A DNA stretch of 64,000 nt, taken from assembly GCF_013255915.1 (NCBI RefSeq), contig NZ_CP053896.1:4216001-4280000 (forward strand), given 5' to 3'. The position numbers were made by a program, and so were the translations under genes. The first letter of the stretch is position 1, and the number at the start of each line of letters is the position of its first letter. Shown here piece by piece: positions 39,289 to 49,657 of this stretch. This stretch comes from Providencia rettgeri (GTDB taxonomy: Bacteria > Pseudomonadota > Gammaproteobacteria > Enterobacterales > Enterobacteriaceae). The notes beneath the pieces were generated by a model. That model was not told the origin of the DNA and searched no databases. It was given only the letters and a program-made list of their open reading frames with translations.

Positions 39289-40737
39289 ATGTCATTATTA
39301 ACTTTAACCAGAAAATGGATAATCTCTTTAGGAATTACCTTAGCTAGTACGCAAGTTTTTGCGATTCCTATTGATGAATACAAACAATATTTACCTGATG
39401 GCACTAACCTTGCTCTGGTCGCGCAAAAAGTGGGAAGTAGCACCCCATTAATTGATTATAATGCACAGCAAATGGCATTACCTGCAAGTACACAAAAGGT
39501 TGTGACCGCTCTTGCTGCCCTATTGCAACTGGGGCTAGATTACCGTTTTGTCACCAATTTTGAAACTGATGCAAAACTTAGCAACAACACGCTGACGGGT
39601 GATTTAGTGATCCGCTTCAGTGGTGACCCGACATTAACCCGCCAACAAATTCGCAATATGGCGAATGCATTAAAGCAGCTTGGGATCCATAAAGTTGACG
39701 GCGATCTCGTCGTTGATATTTCTGCTTTTACTAGCCATGACAAAGCACCGGGATGGGTTTGGAATGATATGACCCAATGCTTTAGTGCGCCACCCGCTGC
39801 GGCTATCATTGACCGTAACTGTTTTTCAGTTTCTCTTTACCCTGCTGAAAAAGCAGGAGATTTTGCATTCATTAAGGCGGCTAGTTTTTACCCTGTCAAT
39901 ATGTTCAGCGAAGTCAAAACATTACCTAAAGGTTCCCCTGAAGCGCGCTATTGCGAACTTGATGTCGTTCCTGGTGAACTGAACCGCTACACCCTAACAG
40001 GTTGTTTAACTCAACGCAGCGAGCCCTTGCCACTTGCCTTTGCGGTACAAAACGGAGCGAGTTACTCCGGTGCAATTGTCAAAAATGAGTTAACCACCGC
40101 GGGTATTGAGCTAACTGGCCATGTGAAAAAACGCACATTTCCTGCGGCTCAATCACAAGTATTAGTCAAAACCGAATCTAAGCCACTACATGACTTGTTG
40201 AAAGTGATGCTCAAAAAATCGGATAATATGATAGCGGATACCGTTTTTCGTACCATTGGCCGTGAATATTATGGCGTTCCGGGGACTTGGCGTTCAGGAT
40301 CCGATGCGGTAAGACAAGTGCTGAAGCAAAAAGCGGGGATCGACCTTGGCAATACCGTGATGGTAGATGGATCGGGATTATCTCGCCATAATTTAATCAC
40401 CCCAGCAACCATGATGGAGATCTTGCAATTTATCGCAAAAAATGATCAACAACTCGATTTTATTTCTATGCTTCCACTTGCAGGCCATGATGGCACTTTG
40501 CGTTACCGTGGTGGTTTTGATGAGGCGGGTGTTAATGGAAAAGTTTCCGCCAAAACGGGAGCATTACAAGGGGTTTATAATCTCGCTGGTTTTATCACAA
40601 CCGCCAGTGGTCAACGTGTGGCTTTTGTGCAATTTATCTCTGCTTATGCAGTACCACAGAGCCAGCAACGTACTCGTCGAGTTCCATTAGTACGATTTGA
40701 AAGCCGTTTGTATAAAGATCTGTATCAGAAAAACTGA
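39289..40737 (+). CDS. dacB: Serine-type D-Ala-D-Ala carboxypeptidase/endopeptidase DacB (PBP4)
   Basis: PBP4 is a periplasmic class C penicillin-binding protein that trims and cleaves peptidoglycan crosslinks. From the ATG at 39289 it has 482 residues (E. coli 477); a GTG three codons earlier is equally possible, since neither has a clear ribosome site. It shows a signal peptide ending TQVFA-IP, the active-site SxxK (ASTQK), SDN (KKSDNMIAD) and KTG (SAKTGALQG) motifs, and the inserted domain with its Cys pairs (TQCFSAPP, DRNC). It is divergent from greA. Confidence 0.95.
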   Translation: MSLLTLTRKWIISLGITLASTQVFAIPIDEYKQYLPDGTNLALVAQKVGSSTPLIDYNAQQMALPASTQKVVTALAALLQLGLDYRFVTNFETDAKLSNNTLTGDLVIRFSGDPTLTRQQIRNMANALKQLGIHKVDGDLVVDISAFTSHDKAPGWVWNDMTQCFSAPPAAAIIDRNCFSVSLYPAEKAGDFAFIKAASFYPVNMFSEVKTLPKGSPEARYCELDVVPGELNRYTLTGCLTQRSEPLPLAFAVQNGASYSGAIVKNELTTAGIELTGHVKKRTFPAAQSQVLVKTESKPLHDLLKVMLKKSDNMIADTVFRTIGREYYGVPGTWRSGSDAVRQVLKQKAGIDLGNTVMVDGSGLSRHNLITPATMMEILQFIAKNDQQLDFISMLPLAGHDGTLRYRGGFDEAGVNGKVSAKTGALQGVYNLAGFITTASGQRVAFVQFISAYAVPQSQQRTRRVPLVRFESRLYKDLYQKN

Positions 40738-40757
40738 TCATACGTGATTTAGACAGT

Positions 40758-40779
40758 AAAAAGGCGCTTTCGCGCCTTT
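40758..40779 (+). terminator. dacB terminator
   Basis: The stem AAAGGCGC/GCGCCTTT with loop TTTC lies 22 nt after the dacB stop. An almost identical hairpin recurs at 40918-40942. Confidence 0.75.
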
Positions 40780-40790
40780 CAGACTGCTGA

Positions 40791-40942
40791 CAAACATATT
40801 ATGTTTGGCGGCAAGTCGAATAGGTTTTGAAAATAAACTAGGAAAATCAATTTATTGATTTTCGGCTGATAACACAAAGTGGGAAAAACCACGCTTTTAT
40901 CCCACTTTGTCAACAACCTCAAAGGCGCTTTCGCGCCTTTTT
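40791..40942 (+). ncRNA. Possible structured RNA ending in an intrinsic terminator
   Basis: Between the dacB terminator and the obgE end lie three strong inverted repeats: CAAACAT/ATGTTTG (40791-40807), GAAAATCAAT/ATTGATTTTC (40842-40863) and ACAAAGTGGGA/TCCCACTTTGT (40874-40910), followed by a GC hairpin with five Ts (40921-40942). Hairpins plus a terminal U tract suit a small RNA on the plus strand, but I find no clear promoter, so it may instead be a repeat remnant or an extended 3' structure. Confidence 0.35.
40918..40942. terminator. Terminator between dacB and obgE
   Basis: AAAGGCGC/GCGCCTTT with loop TTTC and five Ts on the plus strand; the minus side also has a short T run, so it can serve obgE as well. 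Confidence 0.8.
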
Positions 40943-40958
40943 ACATTTCTAAGATAAA

Positions 40959-42182
<1,224 letters not shown>

Positions 42183-42241
42183 TCAGAGATGGTGCATCTT
42201 TAATACGTGTGTAGTTCATTAAAGATCAAATATCTGAATAT

Positions 42242-42274
42242 AAAAAGCCCCGCAAAAGGTTTTTGCAGGGCTTT
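42242..42274 (-). terminator. Terminator/attenuator between rpmA and obgE
   Basis: The stem AAAGCCC(T)GCAAAA with its complement is followed on the minus strand by TTTTTA. It lies 26 nt after rpmA and should allow partial read-through into obgE. Confidence 0.75.
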
Positions 42275-42299
42275 AATTCTGAATTAAAGGTCAGAAAAC

Positions 42300-42569
<270 letters not shown>

Positions 42570-42576
42570 CTAAATC

Positions 42577-42885
42577 TTAAGCGATGACAGTGATCTTAAC
42601 ATCAGTGAACCACTGACGATGACCCTGTTGTTTACGGCTATGTTTACGACGACGGAATTTGACGATTTTAACTTTTTCGCCACGACCGTGTGCAACCACT
42701 TCCGCTTTCACTTTAACGCCTTCAACGACAGGAGCGCCGATTTGGATCTCATCGCCATTAGCAACCATCAGAACTTGATCAAATTCAACAGTTTCACCTG
42801 TTGCGATGTCCAGCTTTTCTAGGCGGACAGTTTGACCTTCGCTAACTCGGTGTTGTTTACCACCACTTTGGAAAACCGCGTACAT
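42577..42885 (-). CDS. rplU: 50S ribosomal protein L21
   Basis: L21 is an early-binding 23S protein. The start is the ATG at 42885 ([18 protein letters not shown]), giving 102 residues (E. coli 103); a reading from 42996 would translate 37 codons of promoter and leader. The C-terminal [19 protein letters not shown] is conserved. It heads the rplU-rpmA-obgE unit. Confidence 0.97.
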   Translation of the reverse strand: MYAVFQSGGKQHRVSEGQTVRLEKLDIATGETVEFDQVLMVANGDEIQIGAPVVEGVKVKAEVVAHGRGEKVKIVKFRRRKHSRKQQGHRQWFTDVKITVIA

Positions 42886-43219
42886 ATTAACTCCGCTTTC
42901 CGCGTACCCGCTAAATATTTCAATTCCAGAGCACGCTATAAAATATTCACAATAGGGCGCGAATTCTACGCAAAAAAGCAGCAGAACACAAGCCAATAAT
43001 GCGGTTAGATGACAAAAAATACGACTTTTTTCTCAATAACCGTTTTTGAACGTTGATTTTGTCCCTATTCACTCAATTGTTACTTATTTAAACATTTTTT
43101 GCATCACACCTGATAATCTTATAATTAATAATGTTATGCTAGAAAGATAACTGTTCTATCGGTCTCCCAACTTTTTATTTCGGGAATGAACCAAAAACTA
43201 ATAATATGAATAAATTAAG
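42886..43219. other. rplU-ispB divergent promoter region
   Basis: The rplU promoter occupies 42963-42991. The ispB side holds TATAAT near 43120 with a short-spaced TTGCAT upstream. I see no other structure in these 334 bases. Confidence 0.55.
42963..42991 (-). promoter_or_regulatory. rplU promoter
   Basis: On the minus strand TTGTGT (42986-42991) and TAGAAT (42963-42968) are 17 bp apart, about 80 nt upstream of the rplU ATG. Confidence 0.65.
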
Positions 43220-44191
43220 ATGAATTTAGAATCTATTATTGAACTGACAACTGAGGATATGTCAGCGGTAAACGAAGCCATCCTCAGTCAATTGAATTCA
43301 GATGTTGCGCTAATTAACCAGCTTGGTTATTACATCGTCAGTGGTGGCGGTAAAAGGATCCGGCCTATGATCGCAGTGCTTGCTGGTCGATCCTTAGGTT
43401 ACTCGGGTCATAAACATACCCAAGTTGCTGCATTGATCGAGTTCATTCATACAGCAACTTTGCTGCATGATGACGTCGTTGATGAGTCCGATATGCGTCG
43501 CGGAAAGCAAACTGCAAATGCTGTTTTTGGTAATGCTGCGAGTGTCTTAGTTGGTGATTTTATTTACACTCGATCATTCCAGATGATGACGGATCTCGAT
43601 TCAATGCGGGTGCTAAAACTGATGTCTGAAGCGACGAATGTGATCGCTGAAGGGGAGGTTTTGCAATTGATGAACTGCAACGATCCTAACATTACTGAAG
43701 AAAACTATATGCAAGTGATCTACAGTAAAACCGCACGTCTTTTTGAAGCAGCAGCCCATGCATCTGCGATTTTAGCCAATGCGACACCAGAGCAAGAAAA
43801 AGCACTACAAGATTATGGTCGTTATATTGGGACAGCTTTTCAGTTAATTGACGATCTACTCGATTATGATGCAGACAATGCTCAGCTGGGGAAAAATACG
43901 GGGGATGATTTAGATGAAGGTAAGCCTACACTTCCCCTACTTCACGCGATGCAAAATGGTAATGAAGAAGAGTCAGCATTGATCCGCCAAGCGATTGAAC
44001 AAGGCAATGGGCGTCATCTGTTAGATACTGTTCTTGCAACTATGAAACGCTGTGGTTCCCTTGAATATACTTATGCAAGAGCCCAAGAAGAAGCACAAAA
44101 AGCGATTGATGCCTTAAACATAATTGAAGATTCAATTTATAAAGATGCATTGATCGGCTTAGCTTATATCGCAATCCAACGCCATTCTTAG
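43220..44191 (+). CDS. ispB: Octaprenyl diphosphate synthase
   Basis: IspB extends farnesyl diphosphate with isopentenyl diphosphate to the C40 side chain of ubiquinone and menaquinone. The 323-residue protein has the first Asp-rich motif LLHDDVVDESDMRRG (D84, D85, D88), the second near residue 211 (FQLIDDLLDYD), and SGGGKRIRP. It is divergent from rplU, as in E. coli, and supplies the tail for the quinone pathway that UbiTUV completes anaerobically. Confidence 0.96.
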   Translation: MNLESIIELTTEDMSAVNEAILSQLNSDVALINQLGYYIVSGGGKRIRPMIAVLAGRSLGYSGHKHTQVAALIEFIHTATLLHDDVVDESDMRRGKQTANAVFGNAASVLVGDFIYTRSFQMMTDLDSMRVLKLMSEATNVIAEGEVLQLMNCNDPNITEENYMQVIYSKTARLFEAAAHASAILANATPEQEKALQDYGRYIGTAFQLIDDLLDYDADNAQLGKNTGDDLDEGKPTLPLLHAMQNGNEEESALIRQAIEQGNGRHLLDTVLATMKRCGSLEYTYARAQEEAQKAIDALNIIEDSIYKDALIGLAYIAIQRHS

Positions 44192-44219
44192 TCACTAGAA
44201 AAGGCAAAACAGGTCAAGA

Positions 44220-44246
44220 AAAGGGGAAACGCTATTTTTCCCCTTT
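44220..44246 (+). terminator. ispB terminator, overlapping the next gene's 3' end
   Basis: AAAGGGGAAA and TTTCCCCTTT form a 10-bp stem 29 nt after ispB. The right arm overlaps the last codons of the convergent Mu-type regulator. Confidence 0.7.
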
Positions 44247-44594
44247 GTCTTCTTCATCGATTTGCGCAAGCAGTGACGACAAACCATAACGCAGGATATA
44301 TTTCACTATTTTATTGCGCTCAGACTCTGTCAATTGATAATACGCTTCTGACCAGATCTGTAATGCATCTGTTCTTTGACTTTGGTAAGTTACCGAAGGC
44401 TCATGCAGGCTAAGTTGCCCTTGGATTTCCCCCGGTAAGCTTTCATAATAATACTCAACAGCCTTACCTTGCACCCCTCTTTTACGGCGGTTTTTCCAGC
44501 CTTCTCGTCTTGCCATTAGGTTAATTCCCTGGGGTGATGTCGGGAGTCCTTCTAACCCAGCTAATTCTTTGGCAGTGAACCACAATTTTTTCAT
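44232..44594 (-). CDS. Mu-type HTH DNA-binding protein, copy 2
   Basis: This 120-residue protein has an N-terminal domain (residues 4-55: WFTAKELAGLEGLPTSPQGI, MARREGWKNRRKRG, GKAVEYYYESLP) of the phage Mu repressor/transposase DNA-binding family. The C-terminal part (IWSEAYYQLTESERNKIVKY...) is predicted helical. It is a paralogue of the gene at 44727. There is no catalytic domain, so it is a regulator, not a transposase. Target unknown. Confidence 0.75.
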   Translation of the reverse strand: MKKLWFTAKELAGLEGLPTSPQGINLMARREGWKNRRKRGVQGKAVEYYYESLPGEIQGQLSLHEPSVTYQSQRTDALQIWSEAYYQLTESERNKIVKYILRYGLSSLLAQIDEEDKGEK

Positions 44595-44726
44595 TTTTCA
44601 CTTCACACTTATATTATGAAACCTGCTGTTGCAGCTTTACTAAAATGTCATCTGTTAAAAAATTTTTTAAATTCAATATAATATTATTTTTATATATTAA
44701 TTATTTACACCTTAAGTAATTGTAAA

Positions 44727-45074
44727 TTATTTATTATTAATTAAATCAATTAGTGCTAATGTGCCTTCACGCATAATAAATGTCAGGATAGTGTCTCGTT
44801 CATCATTAGAAAGCTGGTTATAAGCTTCCTGCCAAATAAAGGCATTATCATTTCGTTTTACTTGATAAGGAGATGAAGTTTCGTTAGCAAACTGCCCCTC
44901 AAAAATATCGATAGGTAAAGAACTAATATGGTACTCCAACGCTTTGCCTTGAATACCTCGCCTTTTACGGCTTACCCAGTTTTCACGCCTTGCCATTGCA
45001 TTAATACCTTGAGTTGTCATGGGAAGCCCTTGTAACCCAAGCAGCTCTTTTGCCGTTAGCCATTCCTTGTACAT
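44727..45074 (-). CDS. Mu-type HTH DNA-binding protein, copy 1
   Basis: The start is the ATG at 45074, with AGGAGG 6 nt upstream, giving 115 residues; an ATG at 45092 would overrun that ribosome site. The N-terminus (WLTAKELLGLQGLPMTTQGI, MARRENWVSRKRRG, GKALEYHISSLP) is a Mu repressor-type winged helix, and the C-terminus (IWQEAYNQLSNDERDTILTF...) matches copy 2. The order of two such genes facing away from the Ner-like sfsB recalls the Mu c/ner switch. Confidence 0.78.
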   Translation of the reverse strand: MYKEWLTAKELLGLQGLPMTTQGINAMARRENWVSRKRRGIQGKALEYHISSLPIDIFEGQFANETSSPYQVKRNDNAFIWQEAYNQLSNDERDTILTFIMREGTLALIDLINNK

Positions 45075-45590
45075 GCTGACCCTCCTAGTCATGATGACAA
45101 TTTAATTCTCAGTTGTTGAAAACTATCTATATTTTCTCAAAATCTCATTAACTCATTCGTTTTATTTATGCCTATAAATAATAATATACAAATTATATTT
45201 GTTATTAGCATTCTAATTTCTTTTAATAACAGACAATTAAATAATTTACTCACTAATAATTTAACTAATTTTATTAACTAATCTAGATATATTACGAGTA
45301 CGAGTAAAAAGTAGCATTAAATATGCCATTTCTATCCCTAACTAGAAAGAGTTAGTTTTAACATCAAAGTTTTATCCTAATTCACAGTTATTCATTCTGA
45401 CTTTCTATTTAATTTCATAAAAACCACGATAGTTTCATAAAATGAATTTTTAAGAAAAAATCAGAAATTATTTTGGGAAATTTCTGTTATTTTATTTCCA
45501 ATAACTAAACGGATGTACTGAATGTATCATAATTTTCGGTTACTCGTACCACTAACTCTACATGATTCTAAGTGAAAAAAGGACTAAAAA
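45075..45590. other. Regulatory region between the Mu-type regulators and sfsB
   Basis: These 516 very AT-rich bases hold no gene. The 9-mer TACGAGTAA (45299-45307, with a tandem ACGAGT copy) recurs inverted as TTACTCGTA at 45540-45548, close to sfsB. These are candidate operator half-sites for one of the adjacent regulators. Confidence 0.45.
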
Positions 45591-45863
45591 ATGATTTTAC
45601 GGAAGTCGGACTGGCACCCTGCAGATATCATTGCAGCTTTACGTAAGCGTGGGACAACTCTTGCCGCAATTTCGCGCGAGGCAGGACTAAGCTCTTCAAC
45701 GTTAGCAAATGCACTATCACGCCCTTGGCCTAAAGGGGAATGGATTATTGCCAATTTCTTAGCGATCCACCCCGCTGAAATTTGGCCAAGTCGTTATTAT
45801 GACCCGATTACAGGGGATTTATTAGAAAGAAAAGTCAGAGTAAAAACACCAGCAGAAGATTAA
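45591..45863 (+). CDS. sfsB: Ner-like transcriptional regulator SfsB (Nlp)
   Basis: This 90-residue protein is a Mu Ner-type helix-turn-helix regulator: DWHPADIIAALRKRGTTLAA, ISREAGLSSSTLANALSRPW, PKGEWIIANFLAIHPAEIWP. E. coli SfsB affects maltose genes with SfsA and also sits beside ispB. AGGA lies upstream of the ATG. Here the two Mu repressor-like genes lie between it and ispB. Confidence 0.9.
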   Translation: MILRKSDWHPADIIAALRKRGTTLAAISREAGLSSSTLANALSRPWPKGEWIIANFLAIHPAEIWPSRYYDPITGDLLERKVRVKTPAED

Positions 45864-45887
45864 AAATTGAATTGATATAATTATAAC

Positions 45888-45918
45888 GCCGTGAATAATA
45901 AATCAATTTATTCACGGC
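45888..45918. terminator. Bidirectional terminator between sfsB and the C-S lyase gene
   Basis: GCCGTGAATAA and TTATTCACGGC form a perfect 11-bp stem with a 9-nt loop between convergent genes; flanking T runs are short. Confidence 0.65.
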
Positions 45919-45957
45919 ATTATCCTTAGATGGCTCTCCGATAAAGAACGGTCTTGT

Positions 45958-47130
45958 TTATTTCATCCGAGAAAAACCGTCAGCGAGATCTTGTTTTAAG
46001 TCATCTAAATTTTCTAAGCCAATCTGCAGTCGTAATGTCGGTCCACCAGGGTTCCAATTAGTCACAGTTCGATATTCAGCACAATTAAATGGAATAATTA
46101 AGCTTTCAAAACCGCCCCATGAATACCCCATACCAAAAATTGATAAACCATCCAGCATTTTTGCAATATCTGTTTGGGTATATTTAGGGTCAAGTACAAT
46201 GGAAAACAGCCCCGATGAACCAGTAAAATCCCGCTTCCAAATTTCATGGCCTGGGCAATCAGCAAATGCAGGATGTAAAATACGAATCACTTCGGTTTGT
46301 TCTTGCAGCCAATGTGCAATATTTAAAGCTCTTTCTTGAGCTTCTTTTAAGCGAATAGGTAAGGTTCGCAAACCCCGCAATGCAAGAAAACAGTCCTCTG
46401 CTCCCGGCAACATGGCCATGTAATCATAAGTTTCACGTAGTTTCGGCCACCACGCTTGATTCGCCGAGACAATTCCCATTAGCAAATCAGAATGGCCGCC
46501 TAAATATTTGGTGCCTGCTTCCAGCGAGATATCACAACCCAGTTCATGAGCTTTAAAAAATAAAGGTGTCGCCCATGTATTATCAATAATCGTCGCAATG
46601 TCATGGCGTTTTGCAACCTCAACAATTGCAGGCACATCTTGAATTTCAAAACTTTGAGAACCTGGAGATTCTAAAAAAATTGTGCTGGTATTTGGCGTTA
46701 CCAGTTTTTCAATGTCAGCACCAATCATCGGGTCATAATAGGTTGTGATGATCCCCATTTTATCCAACAGACCATGACAAAACTTACGTGTTGGCCGATA
46801 AACACTATCAGGCATTAATAAATGATCACCTGTTTTCAATGTTGTCAGCAATGCCAACACAATCGCGCCTAAACCAGATGGTGAAAGCACCGTCCCTTCG
46901 GCTCCAGCAAGAGCGGACCAAGCTTGCTCCAATTGCTTAATTGTTGGCGTGCCCGCTGTACCATAATTAAATTCCGCCCTATCATTGATTAAGGCATCAA
47001 CAGTTGGAAATACGACCGTCGAACCGCGATAAACGGGAGCATTTACAAAACCAGCTTGCTTAGCAGGGTCTCTCCCTAGCTGGGTGACTTGTGTATCAAC
47101 ATGAAATTCAGATACCGCTTTTTTCTTCAT
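45958..47130 (-). CDS. metC: PLP-dependent cystathionine beta-lyase family enzyme
   Basis: This 390-residue Cys/Met-metabolism (gamma-family) enzyme has the PLP lysine K208 (SLEAGTKYLGGHSDLLMG), cofactor Asp D183 (IIDNTW) and the phosphate loop with YGTAGTPT. It resembles cystathionine beta-lyase more than gamma-synthase. Its place behind an amino-acid permease, under a LysR regulator, suggests degradative use of imported cystine, cystathionine or a related thioether rather than methionine synthesis. The gene symbol is by family only; a second housekeeping metC may exist elsewhere. Confidence 0.8.
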   Translation of the reverse strand: MKKKAVSEFHVDTQVTQLGRDPAKQAGFVNAPVYRGSTVVFPTVDALINDRAEFNYGTAGTPTIKQLEQAWSALAGAEGTVLSPSGLGAIVLALLTTLKTGDHLLMPDSVYRPTRKFCHGLLDKMGIITTYYDPMIGADIEKLVTPNTSTIFLESPGSQSFEIQDVPAIVEVAKRHDIATIIDNTWATPLFFKAHELGCDISLEAGTKYLGGHSDLLMGIVSANQAWWPKLRETYDYMAMLPGAEDCFLALRGLRTLPIRLKEAQERALNIAHWLQEQTEVIRILHPAFADCPGHEIWKRDFTGSSGLFSIVLDPKYTQTDIAKMLDGLSIFGMGYSWGGFESLIIPFNCAEYRTVTNWNPGGPTLRLQIGLENLDDLKQDLADGFSRMK

Positions 47131-47155
47131 GAGATCCTCTCAACAACATCATTAT

Positions 47156-48442
47156 TTATTCGAAAAATTTAAAGAATGGAGATAGGCATAACAGCACACC
47201 AAAGAAAATGATGAACCACACTGTTGGGCCTTTAAATTTGTGTAATGCCGGAACTTTGTAAACCAGATAGCAAGGAATTAAGCAAGAAACGATACCAAAT
47301 AATGGACCGCCAAGTTGCATGAAAAACAGAATAGAAAACCGTGTTGAAACCCAAAACCACAGTGCAATGATAACGCCTAAGCATACCCCATAATGTAGCA
47401 CTGTTTGGTTAATGCGTTCTTCAGGAATAAATCGACTCAATAGATTGACAACAATGCCTTTTATTGCTTCTTGGAAGCCTAAATAAATTCCTAAGAATGC
47501 CGTCAAGATTGCAAAAATATTGAGTAATGCGGTCATCACTTTCACTATTGCCCCTGGTATCACTTGAGCAGCAATCGCTAATGCTGAAATATTCTGTTCA
47601 AAGGCTGATACGGCTTGCTCATGGCTAATTGAGAAAGTAAAAGAAAAAGCAAAAAACAAGACTGCAACGGCGAGAATAATATACGCAACACGGTTGGCGC
47701 GTATTGCTCGGTATGTCGCGATACGCTTATTACTTTCTATTTTACGATACGCAATGTTCATGGGGCTCAATATTTGCACAAACAATATAGAAAATAAGGT
47801 AAATGGTAGTGTTAAAAAAACATCTCTCATAAATGGGAGAAAATCAGGAAATGCTGTGATATTGGCAAAATTCCAATATGGAACCATCACTATACCAAGC
47901 AGTACGATAATACCGAATTTTACAATAACCATTGGACCAGAGACTTTAAACAGTAACCGCTCCCCTTGTGCAGCAATTGCGACTAATACTGAAATAATAA
48001 TCAACCCATACCAAACAGAATCAGATAATAGCCCTTCCGTCAATCCAAACGTTTTAATGTAAGAAGCACTATCGAAGGTGACCGCCAGCGAGTAAGAGAA
48101 CATTCCATGCAATAACATCAAAAAATAGGCAATCCCTAATGCTATCCCCCAGTTTTTACCTAAATATTGTGTAATAACACTGGCGTAGTCATTACATTCT
48201 TCAGATTCAGATAATGTTCTGAGATATAAATTTTGTAGCCAATAAATTGCTGGATAAGAAAGTATTGTTGCAGCAATAAAGACCCAAATACCTTTGATAC
48301 CAATTTGCACAGGCATAAAAACAATCCCTGAACCAATTGCCATACCAATGCATAAAATAACCCAACCAACATCATATTTTGTAAAGGGGATCTTTTTTGT
48401 ATTAATCGGATTATCTGCACTTGCCTGAATACTATTAGACAT
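47156..48442 (-). CDS. HAAAP-family amino-acid/proton symporter (SdaC/YhaO-like)
   Basis: This 428-residue inner-membrane protein has about eleven hydrophobic segments. The conserved first helix ([20 protein letters not shown]) and [11 protein letters not shown] loop are those of the serine/threonine permease branch of the HAAAP family. E. coli relatives carry serine (SdaC) or D/L-serine (YhaO). Its C-S lyase partner 25 nt downstream suggests a sulfur amino acid or serine analogue here; this is inference. Confidence 0.82.
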   Translation of the reverse strand: MSNSIQASADNPINTKKIPFTKYDVGWVILCIGMAIGSGIVFMPVQIGIKGIWVFIAATILSYPAIYWLQNLYLRTLSESEECNDYASVITQYLGKNWGIALGIAYFLMLLHGMFSYSLAVTFDSASYIKTFGLTEGLLSDSVWYGLIIISVLVAIAAQGERLLFKVSGPMVIVKFGIIVLLGIVMVPYWNFANITAFPDFLPFMRDVFLTLPFTLFSILFVQILSPMNIAYRKIESNKRIATYRAIRANRVAYIILAVAVLFFAFSFTFSISHEQAVSAFEQNISALAIAAQVIPGAIVKVMTALLNIFAILTAFLGIYLGFQEAIKGIVVNLLSRFIPEERINQTVLHYGVCLGVIIALWFWVSTRFSILFFMQLGGPLFGIVSCLIPCYLVYKVPALHKFKGPTVWFIIFFGVLLCLSPFFKFFE

Positions 48443-48491
48443 AGTCTATTCCTCAACGTTATAGATTTAATTATTAAAAAAGTTAGGAACA

Positions 48492-48513
48492 ACAATATTG
48501 TGTAGAAGCTACA
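48492..48513. promoter_or_regulatory. Candidate LysR-type operator
   Basis: TGTAGAAGCTACA (48501-48513) is a perfect dyad with the T-N11-A form of LysR-family sites, abutting the palindrome ACAATATTGT (48492-48501). It lies between the divergent permease and LysR genes, about 50 bp upstream of the permease start. Confidence 0.6.
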
Positions 48514-48597
48514 TTTCTTTTTAAAACTGGTGTGGCATGAGTAAACTGCGATAAATTCACAATTATAGTATGCTGGAATAAACGGGTTTAATAGGGC

Positions 48598-49578
48598 ATG
48601 ACAATGCTAATAAATAAAAACACTTTTGCGTTTAAAGCAAAAATTGACAGCTACGCGATTTTTCGGCATTTAGAGTTATTCATCAAAATCGTCGAGTGTA
48701 ATAGCTTCAGCCTGGCTGCAAAGAAGCTGAATGTAACGCCATCATCAGTTAGTCGAGGCCTTCAACAACTCGAAGATCAGTTGGGGGTTGTACTCCTAAA
48801 GCGCACAACGCGAAATTTTATTTTAACGGACGCAGGGCGCTATTTATTGCAACGATCGCAAAACTTATTAGCCGATCTCGATGACTCACTGGTCAATACC
48901 GCCAGCTTCTATCAACATGCTCAAGGGCAATTAAAAATTACCTGTTCTATTGCATTTGGAGTTTGTCATTTAATGCAAATATACAGTGAATACCGAGAAA
49001 CCAATCCTAAAGTGAGTTTGTCTGTTGACCTTAATGACGAACTTATTAATTTAAATGAAGTTGATTTCGATATTGCATTACGAATTACCAGCCACCCACC
49101 TGAAAACTTTGCATTACGGAAAATTTGTAATATTAATTGGGTATACTGTGGAAGCCGTACTTATTTCGAACGATATGGTATTCCTCAATCCCCTGCCGAT
49201 ATTGCATCACACAATTGTTTAATTAATCCAAATATTCCTGACACCTGGCGCATGACGGATAAAGACGGTAGCGCATATCCTCTAGAAATTAATAATATGA
49301 TTGAGGTAAATAGTAGTTTAGGGTTATTAGAGGCAGCACGCTGCCATCAAGGTATCGTTTGTTTACCTACTTATATGCTAGGCAATTATATTGAAAACGG
49401 AGAGTTGCTCCCTGTCTTATTGGATTATGACCCTAAATCCACCCCATTTGCCCTATATGCTTTATACCACCCAGCCCATACACACTCACCTAAAATCAGG
49501 ACATTTATTGATTTTTTAGTAGAGAAAATACCATCAGATCCGCATTGGGACCATTGGATGCGACAGCATGCTTCATGA
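48598..49578 (+). CDS. LysR-family transcriptional regulator
   Basis: This 326-residue protein has an N-terminal winged helix (LELFIKIVECNSFSLAAKKL, NVTPSSVSRGLQQLEDQLGV) and a type 2 periplasmic-binding-like effector domain of the CrgA branch. The reading starts ATGACAATGCTA; the second ATG two codons later is possible. Divergent from the permease/C-S lyase operon across 155 bp, it is the likely activator; the inducer is probably the transported amino acid. Confidence 0.87.
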   Translation: MTMLINKNTFAFKAKIDSYAIFRHLELFIKIVECNSFSLAAKKLNVTPSSVSRGLQQLEDQLGVVLLKRTTRNFILTDAGRYLLQRSQNLLADLDDSLVNTASFYQHAQGQLKITCSIAFGVCHLMQIYSEYRETNPKVSLSVDLNDELINLNEVDFDIALRITSHPPENFALRKICNINWVYCGSRTYFERYGIPQSPADIASHNCLINPNIPDTWRMTDKDGSAYPLEINNMIEVNSSLGLLEAARCHQGIVCLPTYMLGNYIENGELLPVLLDYDPKSTPFALYALYHPAHTHSPKIRTFIDFLVEKIPSDPHWDHWMRQHAS

Positions 49579-49591
49579 TGACTTACCCAAT

Positions 49592-49623
49592 AAAAAAGGT
49601 TGAGTTCTAAACGAAACTCAACC
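49592..49623 (-). terminator. mdh terminator
   Basis: GGTTGAGTT/AACTCAACC with an 8-nt loop and six Ts on the minus strand lies between the convergent LysR gene and mdh. Confidence 0.8.
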
Positions 49624-49657
49624 CTTCACATTCACTATTAGGAAAAATTAATTGGCA

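Noticed and set aside
42886-42996. N-terminal extension of rplU
   Set aside because: It covers the rplU promoter and leader; L21 proteins begin at [12 protein letters not shown].
44232-45863. A prophage or Mu-like transposable phage
   Set aside because: Only regulator-type genes are present; no transposase, integrase, structural gene, or flanking terminal repeats were seen.
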